This document shows positions 1 to 11,130 of a stretch of 64,000 nucleotides of DNA, in pieces (positions within the stretch are counted from its first letter, which is position 1; the number at the start of each line of letters is the position of its first letter). The stretch spans positions 992,001 to 1,056,000 of the forward strand of contig JAPDRO010000003.1 in the NCBI GenBank assembly GCA_030247885.1, read 5' to 3'. Below the pieces are notes generated by a model. The model was not told the DNA's origin. It saw nothing but the letters and a program-made list of their open reading frames with translations, and made no database searches. Source of the stretch: Taxawa tesnikishii (nom. ined.). Its lineage: Eukaryota; Ascomycota; Dothideomycetes; Dothideales. The position numbers were made by a program, and so were the translations under genes.

Positions 1-580
1 TTACGGACAGGGATCTCTCGAGTAATGCACGAAACCGTTGGGTTCTGATGTCTGTCAAAAGGAAGTCTACGAGTACCTTTCATGTAGCGATCCTGTGTCC
101 ACTTTACCCGATGAACGTACGTCCGTAGCCAATGGTCCTCGGCAAACTCTCGGGCCTGGTGTGATCTGGGTATCGTTTATAATGATGGTAAGTTGCTGTT
201 GCCAGTCAGGACCGTGACGTAGGGTCTGTGATGGTGAACATCTCGCCTCCTTCACGCTTCCGATACACATATGGTATGAAGGTATTGCAAGGCACCTATA
301 GCTTTGGTCTTGCAGCGCGTACGGAAATGCAGTAGGAATGTATCCGCCATGATTGCCTGTCGCTTCAGGGCGAGACTTGCCATCTTTTCAAACGGGTCAG
401 AAATCTGGGGAGCGAGTGGCGGGGAGTAGTATTCGAGTACCTCGGCCGGGATGAAAGTGTGAGCTACGACATTCCGCTGCTCCTAGGTGTAAGATAGTCT
501 AACAGTCAAATCTACTCGAGTACTTTCTCCCTTCTCTGTATTCAGCTCATTGTATTTGTACTTTTTCCTGCACACGCGCA
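1..580. other. intergenic, no gene seen
   Basis: I see no conserved reading frame here. The pyrimidine-rich stretch just before 581 is a plausible promoter and 5' leader for the acyl-CoA dehydrogenase gene. Confidence 0.5.
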
Positions 581-2017
581 ATGGCATCTTTCGTGAAGAG
601 CCTCAGACCACTCACACGGGCTTCTCAGCTGAGCCGGCAGTCACTTTCGAGGTCATGTCAGCGGTATGCACTTCAGTGACGGCATACAATGCTCGACACT
701 ACTGACAATCTCTTCCAGAGCCAGGCCATTCTCCTCCTCGATATGCCACCGATCAAACATTACAACAGAAGGTCCGCCCCTCGACCTGACGGACATTCCT
801 CCCACACCCATCACCCACTTCTCTGAGACGGAAGAGATGCTCGCTGCTCAAGTGTCCAAGTTCGCACAGGATGTCATTCTGCCCAAGTCGCGGGAGATGG
901 ATGAGAACGAGCGGATGGATCCGGAGATTATTGAGCAATGCTTTGAACAAGGTCTCATGGGCATTGAGATACCGGAGGAGTTTGGAGGGGCCGGACTCAA
1001 CTTCACAGCTGCGATTGTGGCTATCGAAGAGCTTGCGAGGGTGGACCCCAGCGTTAGTGTCCTGGTGGATGTGCACAACACATTGGTGAATACCGCAATC
1101 TTGAAATGGGGCACGGAGCAGAACAGGAAGAAATGGCTACCGAAGCTGGCTACAGGAACGATAGGTAAGTTCTGCGGAACGTTCGATTCGGTCTATACAG
1201 GCCTCCTGACACAACCGGCCTAGGCTCCTTCTGCCTTTCCGAACCTGTCTCTGGATCCGACGCTTTCGCACTCAAGACGCGTGCTGAGAAGTCATCCAAC
1301 GGCTACCGGATAAACGGCAGCAAGATGTGGATCACCAACTCCCTTGAAGCTGGCTTCTTCATCGTCTTCGCCAACCTCGATCCCTCCAAGGGCTACAAGG
1401 GCATCACGGCTTTCGTTGTGGACAAGGACATGCCAGGCTTCTCGATCGCGAAGAAGGAGAAGAAGCTCGGTATCCGGGCGTCTTCTACATGCGTCGTCAA
1501 CTTTGACGACGTCGAGATCCCCAAGGACAACCTCCTGGGCGAGGAAGGCCAGGGATACAAGTACGCCATCAGTCTGCTGAACGAGGGCCGCATCGGCATC
1601 GCAGCACAGATGACGGGTCTGTCCCTGGGCGCATTCGCAAACGCTGCGTCATACGTCTGGAATGACCGGAAGCAGTTCGGCCAACTGGTTGGTGAGTTCC
1701 AGGGCATGCAGCATCAGCTCGCGCAGGCCTACACCGAGATTTGCGCCGCCCGTGCATTGGTTTTTAACGCCGCACGGAAGAAGGAAGCCGGCGAGGAGTT
1801 CGTGCGCGATGCCGCCATGGCAAAGCTCTTTGCGAGCCAAGTCGCTGGACGCGTCTCCGGGAGTGCTATCGAGTGGATGGGCGGTATGGGATTCGTGCGG
1901 GAAGGCTTGGCGGAGAAGTTCTGGCGCGATAGCAAGATTGGCGCCATCTACGAGGGAACGAGCAACATTCAGTTGCAGACTATTGCGAAGTTGCTGCAGA
2001 AGGAGTACACGCAGTGA
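581..2017 (+). CDS. mitochondrial short/branched-chain acyl-CoA dehydrogenase
   Basis: Three exons, 581-663, 719-1164 and 1224-2017, give a 440-residue protein. Both introns (55 and 59 bases) have GT-AG ends and junctions that keep frame. The first 30 or so residues are rich in Arg and Ser with no acidic residue, as in a mitochondrial presequence. The body is a full acyl-CoA dehydrogenase: N-terminal helical domain (FGGAGLNF), middle beta domain (SEPVSGSDA, MWITNS) and C-terminal helical domain with WMGGMGF and IYEGTSNIQ. The Glu of the last motif is the usual catalytic base of short- and branched-chain members. Known role: FAD-dependent alpha,beta-desaturation of acyl-CoA in the matrix, passing electrons to ETF, whose alpha subunit is encoded at 23.6 kb. 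The exact substrate (2-methylbutyryl, isobutyryl or butyryl-CoA) cannot be fixed from sequence alone. The frame is intact. Confidence 0.93.
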
Positions 2018-2906
2018 TAGAAGCGAACAAATCTGAACGAACTCATTGCAGGCACCGATTGCTAAGACTGGTCTGGCGCAGAAACAAGTCGATGGAATGC
2101 CACAGAAGCTCTGTAACACAACCAACCTGCGTGCTAAGATGCTGCGCTACGTGAACCTTTCCGTTCGTGGATGCAGGTTCAGCCGCCGCGCTGAAGCCAT
2201 GCATGGGTCAAACGTTCTGACCGACCAAACTATCCCCAGGATTTTGACCGCCGGAATCGCATCCGCGTGAACCGCACATGGCATGGCAGACAGGCACAAG
2301 GCACAGTAACTTTCCTTGCCGAACCTTAACCACAACAACTGCCGCTTCTACCAAGAATTTGACCAGCGGTTCCTGATAGACACGGATTCCCACCGACACA
2401 AGATCTATGCGCATTGGTTTGTGTCGTTATGAGAGCCTCATTGTGTCGTAATACCGAGGCGTCGCGTTCGTGGTTGTACGACGCGTCCGACGCTTTGGCA
2501 GTGTTACGTTACAATTACGGATTGTCCATCACTTCTTGGCCAAGCAACCGCGGACAGATGCAGGCGGTACTCCATGTTAACTGCCCCATTATACGGCCGC
2601 TTCAGGCACGAAGTCCGGCAATACTTGCTGATTTCTGCCGAAGAGCATTGGGATGGAAAGACCAAGCTGCAAGCGACGCCTCTACCATCACAGAGACGCA
2701 ATAACCGCAAATCGCGATTGTGCAACTCTGATCCTGTCAAGTCAGTTGAGCAAGGGTAGAGCAAGGATGCATCAGAGACATCCCAGATGAGGAGTGGGGT
2801 CGAGGAGTCGAGGAGTCAATAAGTAGGTACCTCTTCCGCTTCGCATCCAGCTTCCATTCTCCAACCTGACTTTCATCTCCTACTCGTCCGAGGAAAGCTG
2901 CTCAGC
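2018..2906. other. intergenic, 3' flank and promoter
   Basis: This holds the 3' flank of the acyl-CoA dehydrogenase gene and the promoter of the Rds1-like gene. The open frames on both strands are short and have no recognisable motif. Confidence 0.5.
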
Positions 2907-4861
2907 ATGCTCCATAAGGCAATCGTTCTCGCTCTCGGAGCGCTGGCAGCTGCTGCGCCTGCCCCTGTGGTTACTCAGATCTCTGACGGCCAGATCCAGG
3001 CACCTGGACCATCCTATGGGTAAAGCCCTTCCTCTTGCGCAGTGTCTCAAGTCTTCAGCGCTAACATGCGGACGCATACAGTGTTGATAGCGCTTATGGA
3101 AGCAACGGTGCATCCAGCGACATTGGCGCACCCGGCAGCAGTGGTGCAGGTGCAACAGGCGTCGCGTCCACCGGCAACGGTGCCCCTACAACAGGTGGCA
3201 TTGGCAGTAGCAGTGCTGTAGCTGGCAGCAACGGCGCATCTGGCGCATCTGGCGCATCTGCCACTGGCGCTGCCTCTAGCAACGGTGGTGCTACACAGAC
3301 AGCGGGTCCAGGCAGCGGCCCTATCCCAACTTCTTTCGGCCCAGACAGCCAGATTCCTGCGATTTACACCACGCCTCCTAGAGGAACCGAGCCTGGCGCA
3401 GCGCCACCGTTGGTGAGCAGCGCGACCACTGGCATCACGACTCACGGCCCCTACTCTGGCACACCTACCACTACTGGTGCGGAGATGGGACCGACCACTA
3501 TCAGCGCCACGATACCAGCAGAACCAAATCCGTGGGCGACCTACTACAACCCCAACGGCAAGCTGACCCAACCTCAGCCCATGCCATACATGCCCGGAGG
3601 TAAGCCTCCCATATAAGTCGCTGCACAAGGCTTCACGTACTGACTGAGCGGCAGGTGGTGTTGGTGTGAATGGAACTCTGCCGGTCTACATGGTCCAAAG
3701 CGACTTCGACTACGAATCCGTTGCGCTCGGTCTCCACCAGGAATATATCGAGCTGGACCTTTTCCACTATGGTCTCGAAGTCTTCAGCGAGCAGGACTTT
3801 CTCGATGCTGGTCTCACTGTCGAGGACCGCCGCCTGATCGAATACATGTCGATTCAGGAAACCGGCCATGCGACCCTTCTCACCAACATGCTCGGGGAGT
3901 CTGCGCCGAAGCAATGTATCTACAACTACCCCTTCAAGACGGTCCGCGAGTTCATCGACTTCAACGTCAAGCTCACCCGCTGGGGCGAGTCCGGCGTCTG
4001 GGGTTTCCTGAGCCACCTCAACTCCAAAGAGGTTGCTACTCTCCTTGTGCAGGCTGAGGCTATTGAAGCTCGTCAACAGGCCGTCTTCCGCCAAATGCTC
4101 GGTCTCCACCCTATGCCAATCTGGTTCGCTCCTGGTAAGCCTCTTTACATCCTTTGCAAGAACTCTCACTGACACACCTACCAAAAGGTGTTCCACAATC
4201 CTGGCACTGGACACTGCTGGCCCAGTACATCAGCGCCTGTCCCGAGAACAACACGCGCCTCGTCTGGCAAAACTTCCCCAACGCATACATTGAGAACCAA
4301 CCAAACCCCAACAGGTAAATTCCTTCCCTTCTCTGTTTCCCTTTCGTACAGATCTAACAATCATAACAGATGGTCTCCCAACGACACTGCCCCTGGGAGC
4401 TCGCCGAGCACGGTGCTCGCTCCGGGAACCCCTCTACCGACCAGATCCCAGAATCCGAATCCTGCGTCAACGTCAACGTCACCGGCTACAGCTGCGGTCC
4501 TGCCATCTCTCGCGACCGCTACGAGCCCCTCAGCTTCCCTGGCCGTCTTGTCAACTTCACTTGGGATAACCCAGGTCTTCCCGTCGGCCCCAACAACTCG
4601 TATGTTACGAGCACTCAGGCCGGCGAGCCTGCCTTCGTGGCTTGGGTCGGCCAGTTGAACGTCACGTTCACGCCATTGACCATCACGGGCAACAACAGCG
4701 GGTACAGCTGGCAGCCGCCGAACGAGGTCTTCGAGACCGATCCGGCCATCAACGGAACGGTCTTTGTCGCGTTGACCGACACCGACCTTTACGTGACACC
4801 CTTCAACTTGACATTGTTGAATCCGCATGTTAGAGCGCTGGGTATCTATGAGTCTGGTTAG
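2907..4861 (+). CDS. secreted Rds1-like ferritin-like domain protein
   Basis: Five exons: 2907-3019, 3082-3599, 3655-4134, 4188-4314 and 4370-4861. An N-terminal hydrophobic signal (MLHKAIVLALGALAAAAPAP) is followed by a Gly/Ser/Ala-rich linker of about 100 residues. Then comes the ferritin-like helical domain (FDYESVALGLHQEYIELDLF, YMSIQETGHATLL) and a C-terminal beta-rich part (VNFTW, GPNNSYVT, ALTDTDLYVTP). The family includes fission yeast rds1, a stress- and nutrient-responsive gene; its biochemical activity is not established. Exon 5 starts in one frame (WSPNDTAPG) and ends in another (NPSTDQIP onward), so one base is missing between about 4398 and 4435. Removing a 32-base GT-AG segment there would also restore frame, but that is shorter than normal introns. 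With one base added the exons total 1731 bases (576 residues). Confidence 0.85.
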
Positions 4862-5226
4862 GATGACTTCGGCGGAGCAGAAAGAAGATGGGGCCCATCT
4901 GTGGCTTGGAAGTTGGATAGGACACCGACTGGATCGAGGCAAATGTACTTGTAACAGCTTGTGACTGATATCAATGTAGAGTAACCTTGAAACTCTACAT
5001 ATCCTTGACGCCATCACCGAGACAAGGACGAACAGTGAATCTGACTGTGAGCGCCGAGAAGGATGGCATACGGACATGAAAGCGCATGGCAGCTTCGCCG
5101 AGTATCTCATAGGTTGTGGTTATCAGCGCACGCGTAGCGTCCGGCGGGATATCATGAACAAGCGTTTTTAAGATCAACGAGTTCCAGAGTGTCCACTAGC
5201 TGTCATTTCTTTAGTATGTGCCCCCA
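4862..5226. other. convergent 3' flanks
   Basis: Space between the end of the Rds1-like gene and the end of a minus-strand gene. No feature seen. Confidence 0.5.
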
Positions 5227-6377
5227 TTAGTCCAACTCGATATCAAGCTTCAGACATTGCTTCCCTGTGGATTTCGGCGGCACGTGGTACGTGAAGTTCC
5301 ATTGGGTAACCGTAGGGTTGAAGGAGTGCTGGTTCTTAGCAGGACCGCCAACGACATTTTCATCAAATGTTTCGGCTCCGATGCTGATATTGGGGGCCAG
5401 CCATGCAGTGATGTTCCGCGGGTAAGTATCAAATGGAGGTGAGTAGGTGGAAGCGGTGAAGGTGTGTTCGCCGATGAATTCGTTCAATGCAGTTACGACA
5501 TCAGCTGGTATAAGGGAGGCATGAAACTCCCCAAGGACGGCATAGACAGGAGCGTATGCGAAGTCAGCGCTGTGCGACATGACCTGCGGCTATCTCATGT
5601 CAGCAGAGCAGTACGCTCCTGAAGAACGCTTCGGAAGCTCTTTGATGCCCAGCTCATCCCCAATGAGAGCTTCGCATCACGGAAAGTGCAACGAGGTAAG
5701 GAATGTATAGCTTACTCGAGATACGAGCGGAGGCTTTTCTTTGCCTACGATAACCCAGAACCACAGGGCCATCGAGCTGAAATACTTGTTCATGTCGAAA
5801 CCGTACGCTCTGTCCCAGGGTCCCGCCATGTTCTTGGGTTGCGGGTGCCACAGCTGAGAAACGGATTCCCAAGTGGCCCCTGATCATCTGAGCGCCGTAC
5901 TTTGTCATGACCGAATCTTTGAGGGAGATATCTCGCCCAAAGGGTCGAGCCAAACAACGAGACTCCGGTGTACGTGCCGCTGTTGAATTCCGAAAGCGTG
6001 TTGGCTCGCTTGAACAAGTCAATGACACTTCGTGCGTAGTCCTCGCCAGACGTGGTTGTGTTCCGGTCATTGAGACGTCGGCCGGTGCAGCCCGCGACGA
6101 GAGCACGCATAATTGATGGGTTGCTGTATGCTGGGTAAAGATTGTCACCGTCCACACCACCGACACGATAGAAATCTCCAAAAGTGGCATTGCGGAGAGA
6201 TTCGAGCATCAGTTCCGTCACATCTGAGCTGAGCAGATGTGGAAACTCTTCCAAGGCAACGATGAAGGTAGTGCCGATGAAGCCACGCCAATTTGGATCC
6301 CAAGTGCCGTAGATTTCGGCCGGATAAGCTGGCGAGCCTACGTACGGCATCTTCTGGATATTGCTGGTAATCACCAA
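5227..6377 (-). pseudogene. disrupted gene of a conserved fungal family of unknown function
   Basis: Recognisable coding sequence runs 6377-5716 and, after an intron (5715-5584, GT-AG), 5583-5227. Conserved-looking blocks include GSPAYPAEIYGTWDPNWRGF, GGVDGDNLYPAYSNPS, NSGTYTGVSLFGSTLW, GPWDRAYGFDMNKYFSSM, SPPFDTYPRNITAWL and FDENVVGGP. I recall this arrangement from predicted membrane-anchored or secreted fungal proteins of unknown function, but know no assigned activity. Two single extra bases, near 5924 and 5877, move the sequence through three frames; removing both makes the exons total 1017 bases. The C-terminal stretch between VVGGPAKN and WNFTY appears shorter than in relatives as I remember them, and no N-terminal exon with a signal or membrane anchor is evident upstream of 6377. 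It is therefore either a decaying copy or a damaged assembly of a real gene. The 6377 end is an in-frame methionine, not a proven start. Confidence 0.6.
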
Positions 6378-6975
6378 ACCTGTCAGGCTTTCGCGTCAGC
6401 GAGACGCACTTCAAGTGACGGCGATCTACGGTTTCATCGTCGTGGCTATTGTGCAATCTTCCTTGGGCGCCTCTCTGGCACGTGCGATCGCCTTTTTCTC
6501 TTCCCCTTACTACCAACCTGTTACTGGTAAGTGATGCACATGGGTGCACGGATGCTAGACGCCCAAAATCGACCGTTGACCTTGAGACAGCTGCAAACAT
6601 GAACTACACATGTTTAGTCGTGGGCGCAACTTTCCTATTGCAACTAATTTGGTGTTTCAGGGCTGGAAAGAGATACAGTGAAGAGGTGCAACAAGCGAAA
6701 GAGGAACAACATAGGACAAGAACAGGGCAATTGAGATATTGTATGAATTTCCCTGAGCTGTCAACCTTGCGTTGAGGCTCTTCATCGCATGATTTCTCCC
6801 AAACCATGACCCTTCGAGACTATATCCCGCGTAGCATCAAGCCAGATTGGGTATCATAAGAACTTATCAATGTCCATCCATCGAGACCTTCACCAACGCC
6901 ATAAGAGAACCGCATAGGCAGCCCACCCAACAGAGCCCGAGCACAGCTGCGCTGCAGCATCCACCGTCCCAAAGC
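6378..6975. other. no supported gene
   Basis: Possible lost 5' part of the disrupted gene on the minus strand and 3' flank of the SNF2 gene. I could not find a convincing exon. Confidence 0.4.
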
Positions 6976-9900
6976 TTACCTGAACAGGCTCCTCAGATCC
7001 TCCAGCTTCTTCTTAGCCGCATCTCCCTTGCTCAGCTTGCCCTTCGCCATGGCGGTCTTTGCCAGCTCAAGCTTCTTCTTCTGCAGTTCAACGACCTTCT
7101 CCTCGAAACTATCCTTCATGATATAACGCTTGATCTCAACATCCCTCTTCTGGCCCAATCTGTGCACACGGTCGATAGCCTGGCTCTCGACACCGGGGTT
7201 GAATTGAGGCTCCATCATGTAGACCTTGTTCGCTGCCGTGAAGTTCAAGCCCTGGCCGCCAGCCTTGATAGAGACCAGAATGACGGTAACCTCGGGGTCG
7301 GTGCGGAATTGCTCGAGCACGCGCGAACGCGCAGAAACGGACATCTTACCATCCAGACGCAGGAAGGTGATGCCGGCATCATTGAGAGCGATTTCAATCA
7401 GGTCAAGGTAACCTGTCCAACCGGAGAACACGACGGAGCGGATGGGAGGTTCGCCTGGGCCCATGACAGCGCTGGCGGCTTGGTGAGCATGCAGGTCGGT
7501 GATGAGAGCCTTGACCTTGGTGTGCGGTCCGCTGTAGTTTCCATCGTTCTTTGATCTGGGGTTGCGGCGCAGGTCTTGACGGCGCTCGATATCCGCGTCC
7601 AACTTGGATTGATAAAGCGGAGAGAAGCTCGCCTTGATATACTGCTCACAGATGGGGCACTTAGCGTAATTGTCAACAGTCTTGCGGGCGTTAACCTCCT
7701 TGTTGAACTCGTCAATGCAGTCAGAGCAGATAACCTGGTAGCAGGGCGTCATGTAACCAAGCAGGTCCTGCCTGTCTGGATCCTCGTCGATTGCATCGTA
7801 AGTGACTGCTCCAATCTCCTTCATGCAACGGGAGCAAGAGTTCATGCCGCTGTCGCGGAGCAGATGAAACATGCTGTACAGCTGCTCTTCACTGAGTACA
7901 TGCTTGTTGTCATCATCCTCATCGCCGAGGTCAATGGCCGAGGCGTAAGTCTGGCCTTCGAGCAACTTGAGATCTTCGGTACTCAATAGGTCCTTGCCAT
8001 GGACGCAGATGAGACGAAGGCGGGTAATGGAAGCCAGGACGTGCGCGTATCCTTTTCCGCCCAATCCACGAGTGCTCGTCATAGCCTTCAGCCTCTGACG
8101 AGAATCCCTTGCGAAAGCTTCGTAGAGAGCCCTCTCAGCCTCATCAAACTCCAACTCCACGATCATTTCCTTGCGGTCCGGAAGGTCGATCTTCTCTTTT
8201 CCGCGGCGAAGGGTGATGCTGTCGACCAGAAGACGCAGGTTGTTCAGAGCCTGAGGATCAGCGTTCTTGAATGGCGCCATAACGAACTTATCCCATGCAG
8301 TTGCGTCGTCGAAGGGCTTGACCTGGATGAACTTGATGAGGGCACCAAGATCGTCAAGCCTGTTCTGAACCGGGGTACCAGTGACGGCCCAGCGACGCTT
8401 GCTGTGCAAGGCACAAGTAGCCTTGTAGACGCCAGTGGTCTGGTTGCGGATCATGTGCGCCTCGTCCAGAACAATGCGGAACCAGTTGAGCTTGCCGAGT
8501 GCCTTGTACTGGCTGTTGGAAAATGAATACTCAGAATTGACCGTGGTGTAAGAGGTGATGACGATGTCGTACTGATCAAGCTCATCCAGGTCTTGCTCGC
8601 GCTTAGATCCATGGTAGCTGTAGTAGTTGATCTTGTTACGCTTTAAATGGGCCTTGATTTGCTCGTCCCAGTTGCTGAGCACACTCTTCGGACACACAAT
8701 CAGCGTGGCTCTGGTGTTTCGTTCTGCTCTGGTAGCTTCAAGTTCGTCCGGAAGCGCCTCGTCACCAAATGTTCTGGCCTCTACGATGGTAGAACAGATC
8801 AGGGAGAGGATGCTCAAAGTCTTCCCAAGGCCCATGAGATCTGCAAAAGGCCGCCCAACGATGGTTGCAGGACCTTGACTTCTTGACCTGTGATGACGTT
8901 GTACCAGATCTTTGACAGGTCCTTCTTAATAGCCGCCTTCCAGAGAGGGTTGGTGCCCTCGTCGCTCGTCGCGTCAAGCACCTTCTGAGTCTCCTGCTTC
9001 ATCAAGAAGTAAAGGGCCTGCTTCTGATGAGGCATCAGCTTGGTGTTCAGAAGAGACATATTAGGTTCCAATTCTGGTAGATCCTCCGCAGACTGGAGAG
9101 TGTCAAACATAGTCTGCACGTCATTGCGAATCTCCTCAACAGTGCGGATGGTGTAAGCGCCGGCGAATTGCGGCGGCTTCTGGAGGATGCTAGCCTTAGG
9201 GATGTAGTCCGTCTTGGGAACATGGGGATTCACAATCTCCTTGTCTCTCTCCAATCCGGCACCTAGCGGCTCGTAGAGGAACACCTGCTTTTGCGAGAGG
9301 GTCTTTCCAATGAGTTCGACCTTGCTCCTTGGCGCATAAACGTAGATGTTCGCATTGAACGCCTTTGAAATGTGGTCTCCTGGGTTTTCGCCTGGCAAAC
9401 GGTCCCGCTGAGCCAAAAAGCCTTGGAAGCGTATCTTGTTTATGTGCCGCCCAGTCAAAAGAACCGACAAGACGCTTGCAGTTTTGAACTCCAACATGCC
9501 AAACTGGGCTTGGTTCTTGTCGATGCAGTTGATCTTCATGGGGACAGCACGATCCTGAACGAGATTGATCCTTGAGGGTGGCCACTTGTCTTGGTTAATT
9601 CTGTCGAGAACTGCGTTGGAGGCAGATGGGACCCGATAAGCCATAACCATTGTGTTGATCATTCCCAAGCAGACTTCTTTGTTCAAATCAGGACCTGTAG
9701 CGCTGACAACCATGACATCGTCATCGTCATCGTCAGCAGTCAGATCGATAGCACCGTTCGGTGTCAGAGGTGGGCCGGCCTCGGCTTGACCTTCATCGCG
9801 CTTCTTCTGCATATATTCGCTGATGGGGCCGACTTTGGTGCCGCCAGTGAACTGACCCTTGTGTTTCTTGCCATCTTCACTATCAGCATCGTCCATCTTG

Positions 9901-10349
9901 CGTCTCTTCTGCGGTGCAGCCTCGCGATTGGTGACTCCATGCATTCTCTCGATCATGCTACCCACACCTGGGGTGCCGTTGTCGCCGTCGGAGGCTGCAC
10001 CGTCAGAGATGGAATGATTGCTCTGAACGTCCTTGGACTTCCCGTTCTCACGAGCGCGCTTGGCGGATGTGGCAGCCTTAGGATTCAACAATGCCGTGGG
10101 GTCAAAGCGCCGAGTTGGCGGCTGTGGTGTTGCCGCCTCATTGCTCTTATCCGCCTTCTGCTTCCGAGCTGTTTCGGTCAGTGGGTCGTCGGTATTGACG
10201 TCCAAGGAGGAATCACGAGAGGAGCACGAAGTAGAGGATTGTTGAGAGGAAAGATCTTTCTCTGAAGCAGGATACTGCAGCGCGGCTTCGCTTTCAGACC
10301 AGGATTTGGTGGTAGGAAAGGTATCGTTATCAGCGAAATTGTCCGCCAT
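6976..10349 (-). CDS. SNF2-family ATPase with RING finger (Rad5/Rad16/HLTF-like)
   Basis: A large intronless minus-strand gene, about 1124 residues after one frame correction. Order of parts: a charged, Ser-rich disordered N-terminus (MADNFADNDT start, poly-Asp near residue 205), a conserved region around LLTGRHINKIRFQGFL, SNF2 helicase lobe 1 (Walker A GLGKT, DEAH-type box VLDEAHMIRN, TGTPVQNRLDD), a RING-type C-x2-C ... CSDC ... CPIC module inserted between the lobes, and helicase lobe 2 (SIKAGGQGLNFTAA, DRVHRLGQ). A RING between the lobes is the hallmark of the Rad5/Rad16/HLTF branch, which remodels chromatin or stalled forks and acts as a ubiquitin ligase in DNA repair. Which member this is cannot be settled here. 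The frame breaks once, at about 8854-8858, just before Walker A: one base is missing (GLLADLMGLGKT is expected). Confidence 0.88.
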
Positions 10350-11130
10350 GTTGTGGTGGGGTTCTGCAACTTTAGAAAAGGAAACGAGAAAAAGAAGTAG
10401 TATGAGACAGAAAAATGAGCAATATACCTTTTTCTTTGACGAAGGCCCTCGGATTGAGGAGCTGCGCTGGGTTCATGAAGAACTCCTCGAACGCAGCTGA
10501 AGATGAACGGTGTTTGATTCTTCACGTTTGAAGTGCTCAAGCGATGCGCAACAACGCAATAGACCGGAGAGAGTTGTAAGCTTGGGATAGGCTGTTGGCA
10601 AGACGTGCCTCGAGGCGCAAGGATGAGCTGGATTGACAGCGGCAGATACAGGTACAGGTACCTGCGGTTGTATGCTCGAGTTATGTTGAAGGAAGTTAGG
10701 CTAAATGGAAGGGGCGCGCAGGTTTTATAGCCGCGCAACGCGTCTGTCCGAAAAGCGGTGAAGACAGCGATCTAAACAGTGAAGGAGTGACTGAAGCCGA
10801 TAAGTTTACAGTAAATGTTGGTGAAAGTTGCAGTGAATGTTCGAGTCTTTGCTGTGACGCACCAGTAAAGGTGGCGTAGGGCTGAATCTGGGGGCCGGGA
10901 GATCGTGGATTGCCAAGCCGATGCTTCCACAACGAGCAGATGATGCGTTCACGGGAAGCTCTGGAAGAAGAAAGGTGGCAGAGGCACGAAAAGGATGGCT
11001 TTGTTCCCGATGTTGTACATTCATGTGCTCCGCATACACCGAGTTATGTCTACATAGTAACCTGCCGTCTTCGAGATTCATCCAAGACGCCTCACATGCA
11101 CCTTCACATGCATGTCCCACTCCCTTCTCC
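10350..11130. other. intergenic between two minus-strand genes
   Basis: Promoter and leader of the SNF2 gene plus the 3' flank of the PI 4-kinase gene. GT- and AG-bounded stretches are present, so a leader intron is possible. No separate gene is supported. Confidence 0.45.

Noticed and set aside
10178-10738. Minus-strand open frame overlapping the SNF2 start
   Set aside because: No motif, Phe/Tyr/Ser-rich leader-like composition, and it overlaps the real coding start in another frame.
10806-11130. C-terminal extension of the PI 4-kinase open frame to 10806
   Set aside because: It follows the frame break at about 11236; the alternative frame gives the conserved family ending and a stop at 11131.
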